Part shown: positions 7,838 to 15,317 of the stretch, piece after piece
Layout of the letters: each line of letters starts with the position of its first letter
Numbering within the stretch: the stretch's first letter is position 1
Source: Clostridiales bacterium
Lineage (GTDB): Bacteria > Bacillota > Clostridia > Peptostreptococcales > Anaerovoracaceae
Assembly (NCBI GenBank): GCA_015243575.1
Contig: CP042469.1
Coordinates: forward strand, 434,001-498,000
DNA: 64,000 bases
Direction of reading: 5' to 3'
The notes under the pieces: generated by a model
What the model was told of the DNA's origin: nothing
The model's database searches: none
Seen by the model: only the letters and a program-made list of their open reading frames with translations
Position numbers and translations under genes: made by a program

Positions 7838-9847
7838 TTATATTCGATATTGGTTGATATCTATTCCATATTTCTGCAGCTTCCGATAAAGGGTGCGCTT
7901 GGGAATTCCGAGAAGTGCAGAGGCATTGGTGATATTCCCGTCTTCCTTCTCCAGCGCTGCTTTAATTCTGTCAGGCTCCTTTCGTTTTCCCGTGTTTGCA
8001 GATTCCATCGTAACTGGATATGATGGTGGACTTTGCAAATTTTCGGAGAAAAATTCGCCAGGGAGTTCGGCTTCGCCGATGATGTCTTCTTGAGTCAGAT
8101 TCAAGGCTCGTTCAATGATATTTTCCAGCTCTCGCACATTGCCGGACCAGCTATGTTCAATCATTCGATTCAGTGCTGCGGTGCTGAGGCCTTCCACTGA
8201 TTTGCCAAGAGATTGATTATATACTTTGATAAAATGTTCAATCAGAACAGGAATATCTTCGGTTCTCTGCCGAAGCGGGGGGATCAGGATGGAAAGAACA
8301 TTCAGCCGATAGTAAAGGTCACTGCGAAAGCTTCTGTTTTTCACTGATTCCGATAGATTTACATTGGTTGCAGCCATAATCCTGACATCAATCTTACGAG
8401 GCAGTCTTCCGCCGATCCTAGTGATTTCTCGCGTTTGTATCACTCTCAGCAAAGAGGTTTGCAGCTCCAGCGCCATATCGCCGATTTCATCCAGAAATAT
8501 GGTGCCGCCGTTTGCAAGTTCAAATTTGCCAGGCTGTCCATCCTTGCTAGCCCCTGTGAAGGCGCCTCCCTCGTATCCGAAGAGCTCGCTTTCAATGAGC
8601 CCCTTGGGAAGTGAACCGCAGTTAATTGCAATAAATGGCCCGTTTGATCGATCGCTGGCATTATGAATGGACTGTGCCATGAGTTCCTTGCCGGTACCGC
8701 TTTCTCCCAGAATTAAAACATTGGAGTCGCTCTGAGCCGCCAGCTTTCCGATGGTGATAGCCTGTTTGATCTGATTGGATATCCCAATGATAGAATCAAA
8801 GGTAAACCGCGCGGTGAAGCCACTCATTTTACTGACCATTTTGTGAATTTGCCGCTGCTCCTCTATGACCAGTACGGTATTGATTTTTTCATGATGAGAA
8901 TTGTGTATGATTGTAGCAGACAGGGATAGATTGAGCGTCGTTCCCAGGTGATTTCTGATGGTCAGTTCTCGATTGCTCACATCTCTTTTCAAATCAAGCA
9001 GGTTGATGTGAGCTCGCTTGACATCAAGGATATTGGCGAGGTTTTCGCCCTCACAGTTGTTGTTGGGAAGCTTTAGAAACTGCATGGCGCGGTTGTTATG
9101 ATGCGTGATGATTCCCATGTTGTCTATCATGATGATCCCTGACGAAATGGACTGTATCGTGCTGGTTAGCTGATTATTTGCTGCTGAAATTCTATCATAG
9201 GCTTCACGCATTTTCATCTCTTTCTCAATGCCGTCAACTGCAGCACAAACCATCGCCAGTGTGTGAGAATGAACACCTCCCACTGGGCCGATAACATCAA
9301 GACAGCCTATAATTTTACCGTGCTGATTTCTGATGGGTGCAGCAGAACAGACATAGCTGTGATGGGGGGCAATATAATGTTCTCGCCCCCAGATTTGAAT
9401 GGGCATACCGGTGACAAGACAAGTTCCGATTCCGTTCGTCCCGGAGTACTCTTCACTTCTGTTGCAGCCAATGGTAAGACCGCTTTTCTGGGCGCGAAGC
9501 TGGATTTCTCTATCTTCTCCTACCAGATCCAGAACAAAACCGCGATTATCTGTCAGTGCAATGATAAAATTGCTCCCCTTTACGTAGGAATATAATTTTG
9601 AAATATAAGAATGGGCCACAGACATCAGCGCCTCATTTCTGGCAAAGGTATATCTGAGTTCCGTTGGGCTGAGTTTTGCGTCGGCCACTTCACGGTGCGA
9701 GACTTTGTTTGCTTTGGAACGCTTCCAGGATTCATAGATAAGAGGCCTGATCTCATCTATCGTATCGGGCATGGGGGCATTTTTTTCTATGTATAAATTC
9801 CAATATTCGTATAGCTTTTTACTGTAATCATCTGCAAGCTCCATCAT
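7838..9847 (-). CDS. Sigma-54-dependent transcriptional activator, AcoR-like (EBP1)
   Basis: 669 residues from the preferred start. Domain order: N-terminal region with GAF-type sensor (to about 210), PAS domain (about 225-320), AAA+ sigma-54 activation domain (Walker A GESGTGKE, sigma-54-contacting GAFTGA loop, Walker [11 protein letters not shown]), and a C-terminal Fis-type HTH ending in GIPKRTLYRKLQKYGI. The architecture is that of AcoR/DhaR. The upstream in-frame ATG at 9865 is rejected because the GGAGG ribosome site (9855-9859) lies inside that extension, eight bases before the ATG at 9847. The gene diverges from the M24 cluster, which has its own -24/-12 promoter, and several TGNCAC-type sites lie between them; I infer that EBP1 drives that cluster. 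Confidence 0.93.
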   Translation of the reverse strand: MMELADDYSKKLYEYWNLYIEKNAPMPDTIDEIRPLIYESWKRSKANKVSHREVADAKLSPTELRYTFARNEALMSVAHSYISKLYSYVKGSNFIIALTDNRGFVLDLVGEDREIQLRAQKSGLTIGCNRSEEYSGTNGIGTCLVTGMPIQIWGREHYIAPHHSYVCSAAPIRNQHGKIIGCLDVIGPVGGVHSHTLAMVCAAVDGIEKEMKMREAYDRISAANNQLTSTIQSISSGIIMIDNMGIITHHNNRAMQFLKLPNNNCEGENLANILDVKRAHINLLDLKRDVSNRELTIRNHLGTTLNLSLSATIIHNSHHEKINTVLVIEEQRQIHKMVSKMSGFTARFTFDSIIGISNQIKQAITIGKLAAQSDSNVLILGESGTGKELMAQSIHNASDRSNGPFIAINCGSLPKGLIESELFGYEGGAFTGASKDGQPGKFELANGGTIFLDEIGDMALELQTSLLRVIQTREITRIGGRLPRKIDVRIMAATNVNLSESVKNRSFRSDLYYRLNVLSILIPPLRQRTEDIPVLIEHFIKVYNQSLGKSVEGLSTAALNRMIEHSWSGNVRELENIIERALNLTQEDIIGEAELPGEFFSENLQSPPSYPVTMESANTGKRKEPDRIKAALEKEDGNITNASALLGIPKRTLYRKLQKYGIDINQYRI

Positions 9848-9894
9848 AACTTTTCCTCCCATCATAGATGCTATGCCATATCTGCGTCGTGCTC

Positions 9895-9964
9895 TGGCAC
9901 AAATTGGCTCAAATGTGGCACGGCTTTGTCACTCCTGCTAACTCATTATGGCACGATTGTGTCA
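9895..9964. promoter_or_regulatory. Putative enhancer (EBP) binding array: TGNCAC...GTGNCA sites
   Basis: TGGCAC occurs at 9895, 9916 and 9949. The third copy forms TGGCAC-GATT-GTGTCA (9949-9964), a near-perfect dyad, and the second TGGCAC-GGCT-TTGTCA (9916-9931). The first is a half site only. Spacing between centres is about two and three helical turns. They sit 180-250 bp before the -24/-12 promoter at 10143, a normal enhancer distance. None of the three is followed by a -12 TTGC, so they are not promoters themselves. Confidence 0.55.
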
Positions 9965-9971
9965 CAGATAG

Positions 9972-9999
9972 TTCTGAAATGCAAGATGCCATTTCAGAA
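9972..9999. repeat. Perfect inverted repeat in the EBP1/M24 intergenic region
   Basis: TTCTGAAATG (9972-9981) and CATTTCAGAA (9990-9999) are perfect 10-bp arms around an 8-base loop. It could be a further operator or a hairpin. It has no T-tract and does not share the TGNCAC motif. Confidence 0.5.
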
Positions 10000-10142
10000 T
10001 TTGATAAATTTTTATTAAAGTCGACCCCGGATTTAAGTTATAAAATATTTCTTTTGGAGGCGTCCTAAGAATTCAAATTGCAGCAAAAAATGAAACAAAT
10101 CTCCTGAGCAGGTGCAGGTGATGCTCCTGCAAAAAAAATCTT

Positions 10143-10158
10143 TGGCACAGGAATTGCT
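10143..10158 (+). promoter_or_regulatory. Sigma-54 (-24/-12) promoter of the M24 cluster
   Basis: TGGCAC, five bases (AGGAA), TTGCT: an excellent -24/-12 element. Transcription should begin near 10169, leaving a leader of about 75 bases that contains a stem-loop. The M24 ATG is at 10245. Confidence 0.85.
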
Positions 10159-10175
10159 CTTAGGGATTCATGCAA

Positions 10176-10198
10176 TGATCGCACAACAAAGTGCATCA
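10176..10198 (+). ncRNA. Leader stem-loop, copy 1 of a motif shared with the symporter leader
   Basis: TGAT, bulged C, GCAC, six-base loop, GTGC, ATCA: an eight-pair stem with one bulge at the very start of the M24 mRNA. A second copy with the same bulge and one A-T to G-T change in the stem precedes the symporter gene (13314-13338). A larger pairing of AATGATCGCA (10174-10183) with TGCGGTCATT (10200-10209) is an alternative fold, so the leader may switch. The function is unknown. Confidence 0.45.
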
Positions 10199-10244
10199 CT
10201 GCGGTCATTTAATATTTTGAGTAGTTTTGTAAGGAGGAGTATAA

Positions 10245-11480
10245 ATGCCAAGATCAGGAATGAATGGTGTTGATTTTGAATCGAATGTCAATTTTTATAG
10301 ACTTCGAGAAGACAGGCTGGCTCGTGCCAAAAAAAGCATGAAGGATTACGGTCTCAGTGCGCTTGTTTGTTATGACTTTGATAATATCAGATATATTACC
10401 GGAACCCATATCGGTGAGTGGAACCGCAACAAAATGAACCGATATTGTATTTTAATCGACGGAGTAGAGCAGCCGTTTCTATTCGACCCTGCTGCACCTT
10501 CTAAGAGAAAGAGAGTTGACTGGCTGGACATCGATCATATCATGCCTGCAGTAGGATCCATGAGAGGTGCGATTCCTGCTGAAGTTGGTATGGTAGAAAA
10601 GGTTGCAGACCAGATTGCCGGATATCTGAAGGAATATGGAGCAGTGGGAAAGGTTGGTATGGATATCGTAGATATTCCGCTGATCAGAGCACTGGAAGGG
10701 CACAAGGTGGAGATCGTTGACGGACAGCAGGCGATGCTGGACGCAAGAATCATAAAAACAGATGATGAGATTCAGCTTTTGAAACAGTCTGCGGCAATGG
10801 TTGATGCAGCTTACTATGATCTTGCAAAGGCACTGAGACCGGGTGCTATGGAAAACGAATTGGTTGCCATTGCAAATTACAAGCTTTACGGCTGGGGCTC
10901 AGAACTGGTTGAATTCGTTAATAGCATATCCGGACAGAGAGGAAACCCTCATAGCCATACCTTCTCCAACAGAATGGTTAGACCCGGAGAACTGATCTAT
11001 TTTGATATCGGTAACACCTACAACGGATATAAAACCTGCTATTACAGAACTTTCTCCTGCGGAGTGCCCAATGCCGACCAGCGAAAGGCTTATGATAGAG
11101 CGTCAAAATGGATTAAGGATTCCATCAAGGCAATCAAAGCAGGAAATACCTCTGCTGATGTTGCCAAGTGCTGGCCTGCAGCTACAGAGCTGGGATTCAA
11201 GAACGAAGAAGAAGCATTTCTGCTGCAGTTCGCTCACGGGATCGGACTAGGTCTTTGGGAAAAACCAGTTATTTCAAGGCTATTCTCAATCGACAACCCC
11301 TTCGAGCTCAAAGAAGGTATGACCTTTGCCATCGAAACCTGGTGTGCATCAGAAGATGGGTCGGGAAGCGCAAGAATTGAAGAAGAAGTTGTTGTAACAA
11401 AAGACGGATGCGAGGTAATTACCAAGTTCCCATCAGATGAAATTACATCCTGCGGGCTTCCGGGCTGCCATTTTCTCTAA
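10245..11480 (+). CDS. M24 (creatinase/prolidase-fold) protein, atypical metal site
   Basis: 411 residues: an N-terminal creatinase-like domain (to about 165) and a C-terminal pita-bread domain. The N-terminal segment RLARAKK...YDFDNIRYITGTHIGEWN recalls the branch holding creatinase, DoeA and DddP rather than plain aminopeptidases. Of the five canonical metal ligands I see Asp254 (YFDIG), His331 (AHGIGLG), Glu364 (AIETW) and Glu379 (RIEE). The second Asp, expected eleven residues after the first, is Cys265 (GYKTCYYRT). The enzyme may therefore bind one metal or none and might not be a peptidase. It is first gene behind the sigma-54 promoter, with AAGGAGGAG before the ATG. Its neighbours suggest catabolism of a small imported solute. 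Confidence 0.85.
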   Translation: MPRSGMNGVDFESNVNFYRLREDRLARAKKSMKDYGLSALVCYDFDNIRYITGTHIGEWNRNKMNRYCILIDGVEQPFLFDPAAPSKRKRVDWLDIDHIMPAVGSMRGAIPAEVGMVEKVADQIAGYLKEYGAVGKVGMDIVDIPLIRALEGHKVEIVDGQQAMLDARIIKTDDEIQLLKQSAAMVDAAYYDLAKALRPGAMENELVAIANYKLYGWGSELVEFVNSISGQRGNPHSHTFSNRMVRPGELIYFDIGNTYNGYKTCYYRTFSCGVPNADQRKAYDRASKWIKDSIKAIKAGNTSADVAKCWPAATELGFKNEEEAFLLQFAHGIGLGLWEKPVISRLFSIDNPFELKEGMTFAIETWCASEDGSGSARIEEEVVVTKDGCEVITKFPSDEITSCGLPGCHFL

Positions 11481-11487
11481 AAAACGC

Positions 11488-11525
11488 ACGATTCACAGCG
11501 CACGGGAAGGTACGCTGTGAATCGT
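11488..11525. repeat. Perfect 13-bp hairpin after the M24 gene
   Basis: ACGATTCACAGCG (11488-11500) pairs perfectly with CGCTGTGAATCGT (11513-11525) across a 12-base loop. No U-tract follows, so it is probably an mRNA 3'-end stabiliser or partial terminator. The same core GATTCACAGC/GCTGTGAATC recurs at 49957-49998. Confidence 0.6.
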
Positions 11526-11576
11526 GATACAATACCAGATATTTCGACAAAAAACACGTTTCTGATTGATAAATAA

Positions 11577-11605
11577 TTGACAAACTCACACACATTTTAT
11601 AAATT
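11577..11605 (+). promoter_or_regulatory. Sigma-A-type promoter before the beta-hydroxyacid dehydrogenase
   Basis: TTGACA, 17 bases, TAAATT, ending 17 bases before the ATG at 11623. The -35 is perfect and the -10 moderate. It would allow expression independent of the sigma-54 promoter; the very short leader fits a ribosome site at GGAGGA. Confidence 0.5.
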
Positions 11606-11622
11606 TTAAGGAGGATATTTAA

Positions 11623-12507
11623 ATGGCTAAAATCGGTTGGATTGGACTTGGCAATATGGGAAATCCAATGAGCAAGAATCTGTTAAAAGCGGGACATGAA
11701 GTAACCGTCTGGAACAGGACAAAAGCAAAGGCTGACGAAATTCTTGCAGAAGGAGCAAAATGGGCTGATACTCCGAAGGAAATTGCTGAAACTTGTGATT
11801 TCATTTTTACAATGGTGGCAGACGGTCCCACGCTTCAATCCGTGACACTCGGTGAAAACGGTGTTGTTGCCGGCTTGTCTTCAAGCAAAATTGTTATCGA
11901 TATGAGTACCGTTTCACCTGAGGAATCAATTAAGGTAAATGACGCAATCGAGGCCAAAGAATGCAAGTTCCTAAGAGCTCCAGTAACCGGAAGCACTGTT
12001 CTTGCGCAGAATGCAACTCTTGGAATTCTTACATCCGGTGACCGTGCCGCTTATGATAAGGCGCTGCCTTTATTTGAAGCAATGGGCAAAAACCAGTTTT
12101 ACCTTGGCGGATCAGAAGAGGCCAGAGTACTGAAACTCAGCTTGAATGTTATGATCGGCGTTACCTCTCAGATGATGGCAGAAGCGGTTGTACTTGCGGA
12201 AAAAGCGGGACTTGATGTTGCTCAGGTTTGCGAGGTTATGGCGGGAAGCGCAGTAGGGTCACCGCTGGTAGGCTATAAAAAAGCTCTTGTCTCAAGTGGA
12301 GATTATAAAGCTGCATTCAGTGTAAAACTCATGATGAAGGACTTTGATCTTGCATTTGCAGCTGCAAAACAGTATGATGTTGCAATGCCGGTAACCGCAG
12401 TCACGAGACAGGCTTTGCAGGCAGCAGCAGCAACAGGTAGAGGAGACAAGGACTTCTCTGTTCTGACTCAGGTTCTGGAAGATCAGTGCGGATATAAGAG
12501 ACCGTAA
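11623..12507 (+). CDS. NAD(P)-dependent beta-hydroxyacid dehydrogenase (3-hydroxyisobutyrate dehydrogenase family)
   Basis: 294 residues, standard for the family, which oxidises beta-hydroxyacids or reduces the matching semialdehydes. The N-terminal Rossmann motif is GWIGLGNMGNPM (about 4-15). The NRT triplet after beta-2 points to NADP(H), as in glyoxylate/succinic semialdehyde reductases. The substrate loop RAPVTGST stands for the usual D-x-P-V-S-G-G, and the catalytic Lys is in VLKLSLN. It lies between the M24 and bicupin genes, with good ribosome sites and gaps of 60-140 bases, in a likely catabolic cluster. The exact substrate cannot be read. Confidence 0.9.
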   Translation: MAKIGWIGLGNMGNPMSKNLLKAGHEVTVWNRTKAKADEILAEGAKWADTPKEIAETCDFIFTMVADGPTLQSVTLGENGVVAGLSSSKIVIDMSTVSPEESIKVNDAIEAKECKFLRAPVTGSTVLAQNATLGILTSGDRAAYDKALPLFEAMGKNQFYLGGSEEARVLKLSLNVMIGVTSQMMAEAVVLAEKAGLDVAQVCEVMAGSAVGSPLVGYKKALVSSGDYKAAFSVKLMMKDFDLAFAAAKQYDVAMPVTAVTRQALQAAAATGRGDKDFSVLTQVLEDQCGYKRP

Positions 12508-12573
12508 CCCTATGGTGTAGGAAAATGTTAATCAATACAATTACATCTGTTTAATAACAAGGAGGAACCCAAA

Positions 12574-13293
12574 ATGGCTAAAGCTTATGTGAAAAACTAT
12601 TATGATCTTACCCCTGCTGCACCGGCCAGGCATCTGAATGCACACGCGTTTGCCTTCGGCTTACCAGCAACCATGGACTCAGACACTTACAATTTCTTCT
12701 CAATCTGTGAAATCAGATTCGGAGGTGCCGCAATTCTTGACAACCATAAGGATGCAGATCATTGCTACTTTATTCTGTCCGGTAAAGGGTATTCCATTAT
12801 CAAAGGAAAGCGGTATGAATATAAGGTTGGGGATGTAATGTGGATTCCCGGAAACTCAGATCATGAAATGTATCCCATCGGCGTTCAGACTTTAAAATTC
12901 CTCGTAACGCTGACACCGAAAGAATTCAACCAGACAGAACCTTTCATCAGAAATATAAATGATGTAACTCCAGTTCCTGCAGCTGATGCAGAGAAAGCAA
13001 CTGCATTTCCGATTTCCAATCCTAAAAACGGAGGCAGCAAAACTATCGAATTCCAAGTGGTTGAAATTTTGCCCGACGGCGTTGTTAGCGGGCAGGTTGC
13101 GGAATCTGATCAGATGTCTTACGTTATTTCCGGCAAGGGTTATGTCATTGCAGATGGAGAAAAGCTTCCGCTTTCTGTTGAAGACGGATTTTATATCCCC
13201 AAGGGCGTAAAATATGAGATCCATCCTGATGGATGTCAGGCATTGCGGATTGCTCAGAGTTTTGGACCTGCAAGATTGGCTTCGAGAGACTAG
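12574..13293 (+). CDS. Bicupin protein of unknown function
   Basis: 239 residues, two cupin barrels in tandem (about 45-110 and 150-220), each with a [SG]GKGY turn and a GD/ED...[FM][WY]IP strand. In barrel 1 the metal set is altered: His in NHKDADH, Asp where the second His of H-x-H is usual, His near the Glu position, and the late His in NSDHEM. Barrel 2 has none of the ligands and is probably structural. Double cupins of this size include (S)-ureidoglycine aminohydrolase and oxidative ring-opening enzymes, but I cannot assign it. The AAGGAGG ribosome site is close. It is clustered with the M24 protein, dehydrogenase and symporter. Confidence 0.8.
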   Translation: MAKAYVKNYYDLTPAAPARHLNAHAFAFGLPATMDSDTYNFFSICEIRFGGAAILDNHKDADHCYFILSGKGYSIIKGKRYEYKVGDVMWIPGNSDHEMYPIGVQTLKFLVTLTPKEFNQTEPFIRNINDVTPVPAADAEKATAFPISNPKNGGSKTIEFQVVEILPDGVVSGQVAESDQMSYVISGKGYVIADGEKLPLSVEDGFYIPKGVKYEIHPDGCQALRIAQSFGPARLASRD

Positions 13294-13313
13294 TACTAGA
13301 AAAAAGACCTTTA

Positions 13314-13338
13314 TGATCGCGCAAAGAAGCGTGCATCA
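13314..13338 (+). ncRNA. Leader stem-loop, copy 2 (symporter leader)
   Basis: TGAT, bulged C, GCGC, eight-base loop, GTGC, ATCA. The stem and bulge are those of the element at 10176, with one compensable change (A-T to G-T) and a longer loop. It lies about 20 bases after the bicupin stop and 135 bases before the symporter start. Confidence 0.45.
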
Positions 13339-13350
13339 ATAGACAGATGA

Positions 13351-13404
13351 TATGGCGCATGAACTCCCTGCTTTTTAAATCTACGAGATGTTTTATGCGC
13401 CATA
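13351..13404 (+). repeat. Long-range inverted repeat in the symporter leader
   Basis: TATGGCGCAT (13351-13360) and ATGCGCCATA (13395-13404) are perfect 10-bp arms separated by 34 bases. It has the form of a leader hairpin with a large apical region; no T-tract follows. It could control symporter translation or mRNA stability. Confidence 0.5.
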
Positions 13405-13472
13405 ACTATGACCGATATTATTTTATTATTAGTAACAACGGATATTAAATGAGATTTAGGAGGTCTTAAAAA

Positions 13473-14933
13473 ATGAGAATAGGTGTATTAGCAATTGTGC
13501 TGATCTATGAAATTCTGGTAATCTTCGGTGTAGGATTCTTTATTTCCAAGAAGAGAAATAAAGATGAGGAGGGCGGATTTGCTCTCGGCGGCAGGAACAT
13601 GGGCGTATGGGTACTTGCTTCTACCATCGCACTGACCGTACTGGGAACAGCCCACATCTTAGGCGTTTTCGAAATGACTTATGGCATGGGCGCAGTCGCC
13701 TACTGGTTCAGCTTGGCCCACGTAGCACTGATTATCGTTGCCTGCTTTGGTACGGGATTATGGGTAAGAAGAATGGGCGTTACTACAGTACCGGAAGCCT
13801 TAAAGGGAATGTACGGCGCTAAGAATGCTCTGGCGATTTCCTGTGTAATGGCTGGATGTATCTGGGGAATCCTGACGCTGGAAACGCAGGGGGTTGGTAT
13901 CGTTATCGCAACGATGACCGGCTGGGGTATCGTACAGGGTGCTGTTGTAGGCGGTATCCTTGGTATCTTCTATGTTGTACTTGCCGGTATGGAGGAAGTT
14001 GGTATCGTCAACGTAATCAATGCTGCTGTAATGTATATTGGTCTGATCGTTGCTACCATCTTTATTGCATTGGCACTTCCCGGCGGAAACTTTGATTCCG
14101 TTCAGGCATTTTATGACGCTGATCAGGCTAATCATTTTATGACGAGCATCTTTGGAACGCCTGATCTGTTCATCACCTTTGCAATTGCTCAGATTATTGC
14201 TGTTGTATTCTGTCAGGGTATCAGTCAGATGCTGCTTCAGGCATATATGTCAGCGAAGGACGAAAAGACCATCAGAAGATCTGTTTGGCTTGCTGCTCCC
14301 TTGAACGGACTCTTTGGAGTGTTCGCAGTTACCCTGGGATTGACTGCAAGATCCATTCCTGAATATGCAGAATTAGGACCTAAGATGGCTGCTACAACGA
14401 TGATCGTTGACCTGATCCCTGCATGGGTTGCTGCATTGCTGCTGGCTGCACTGCTGGCTGCGATCCTGTCTACCTTCGCTATGACTTCTTTAACTCCCGC
14501 AACCATCTTTGCAATCGATATCTACAAAGGACTTTTCAAAAAAGATGCTTCAGAAGCTGAAGTTACAAAAGTCATCAGAATTATGGTTGTTATTCTCGGC
14601 GCAGTCGCCATTGGCGTTGCAGCTTATCTCCCTCCGATCCTTGCTGCCATCAACTGGCTGTTTGCCTGGATGGTGCCTGTATTCTGGCTCTTTGTTACAG
14701 GACTGTTTTGGAAGAGAAGCCACGGCGTAGCTACCGCAACGCTGGCAATTACCTGGATCGTCAATATGATCTGGACCTTCTCCTCACTGCCGGCAGCAAT
14801 CGGCGGTCTGGTCGGTTCTTTGCCGAACGGCTACATAACGCTGGCCACATCACTGATTGTAATCATTATCGGAAATCTGACCACCAAAGGCGAACCTGGA
14901 TATTTCAAGGTTCACGAGTATAAAGAAGTTTAA
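13473..14933 (+). CDS. Sodium:solute symporter (SSS) family transporter
   Basis: 486 residues with about 13 hydrophobic segments, the SSS (PutP/PanF-like) fold. Seen are the N-terminal GFFISKKRN...FALGGRNMG sequence joining TM1 and TM2, the conserved SLAHVALIIVACFGTGLWVRR region, and the LLAAILSTFAMTSLTP segment whose Ser/Thr residues correspond to the sodium site of SSS transporters. It presumably imports the solute handled by the M24, dehydrogenase and bicupin proteins. It is followed at once by two membrane microproteins, an arrangement known for some SSS transporters. The ribosome site AGGAGGT is close to the ATG. Confidence 0.92.
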   Translation: MRIGVLAIVLIYEILVIFGVGFFISKKRNKDEEGGFALGGRNMGVWVLASTIALTVLGTAHILGVFEMTYGMGAVAYWFSLAHVALIIVACFGTGLWVRRMGVTTVPEALKGMYGAKNALAISCVMAGCIWGILTLETQGVGIVIATMTGWGIVQGAVVGGILGIFYVVLAGMEEVGIVNVINAAVMYIGLIVATIFIALALPGGNFDSVQAFYDADQANHFMTSIFGTPDLFITFAIAQIIAVVFCQGISQMLLQAYMSAKDEKTIRRSVWLAAPLNGLFGVFAVTLGLTARSIPEYAELGPKMAATTMIVDLIPAWVAALLLAALLAAILSTFAMTSLTPATIFAIDIYKGLFKKDASEAEVTKVIRIMVVILGAVAIGVAAYLPPILAAINWLFAWMVPVFWLFVTGLFWKRSHGVATATLAITWIVNMIWTFSSLPAAIGGLVGSLPNGYITLATSLIVIIIGNLTTKGEPGYFKVHEYKEV

Positions 14934-14974
14934 ACAGAATTGTTTAAGCGTTGTAGCGTAAGGAGGAAATACGA

Positions 14975-15076
14975 ATGTTCATTAACTTGCTTATTATGAG
15001 TGTCGTCGTTATCTTTGCAATGATCGCTGTTGGACAGGGAATTTACACCATTGCCAGCAAATCTTCTAAGAAATAA
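14975..15076 (+). CDS. Small membrane protein, likely symporter accessory (33 aa)
   Basis: A 33-codon frame starting behind a near-perfect AAGGAGGAAA ribosome site, 41 bases after the symporter stop. It encodes one hydrophobic helix (about residues 3-24, MFINLLIMSVVVIFAMIA) with a short Ser/Lys-rich tail ending in KSSKK. Small single-helix proteins encoded next to SSS symporters are a known class (symporter small accessory proteins). The role is inferred from position and form only. Confidence 0.7.
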   Translation: MFINLLIMSVVVIFAMIAVGQGIYTIASKSSKK

Positions 15077-15114
15077 TCGATACTTGTTGAATGAATGATA
15101 AGGAGGAAAGAAAC

Positions 15115-15210
15115 ATGGATGCAACAGTAGGCTGGATGCTTGGAGTTATGGGAGTTATGGTACTCTATGCAATCTGCGCGGTAGTAGGTTCCGCAAAAGG
15201 CAAAAACTAA
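15115..15210 (+). CDS. Second small membrane protein, likely symporter accessory (31 aa)
   Basis: A 31-codon frame 38 bases after the first microprotein, again with AAGGAGGAAAG before the ATG. A single Gly/Met/Val-rich helix (about residues 5-25) is followed by the basic tail SAKGKN. It is not a copy of its neighbour, so the symporter has two distinct candidate partners. A strong terminator follows at once, marking the end of the transcript and supporting both frames as real. Confidence 0.7.
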   Translation: MDATVGWMLGVMGVMVLYAICAVVGSAKGKN

Positions 15211-15244
15211 TCAATACAGAGAAATCTAGGCAGATAAAATCAAG

Positions 15245-15275
15245 GACCGGCTGAACAGAAAACAGCCGGTCTTTT
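15245..15275 (+). terminator. Rho-independent terminator of the M24-symporter cluster
   Basis: GACCGGCTG (15245-15253) pairs with CAGCCGGTC (15263-15271), then TTTT. It is well placed between the plus-strand cluster and the convergent EBP2 gene. Confidence 0.85.
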
Positions 15276-15317
15276 CTTGTCTGTCATTATTTACTGAAGT
15301 TCATATCTGCCTGATGA

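Noticed and set aside
9848-9865. Six-codon N-terminal extension of EBP1
   Set aside because: The GGAGG ribosome site lies within it; the ATG at 9847 is correctly spaced from that site.
9868-10068. 66-codon frame in the EBP1/M24 intergenic region
   Set aside because: It runs across the operator array and inverted repeat, lacks a good ribosome site and has no protein-like composition.
10110-10136. Intrinsic terminator before the M24 promoter
   Set aside because: The GCAGG...CCTGC hairpin is followed by A on the plus strand, not T, and faces the wrong way for the neighbouring transcript.
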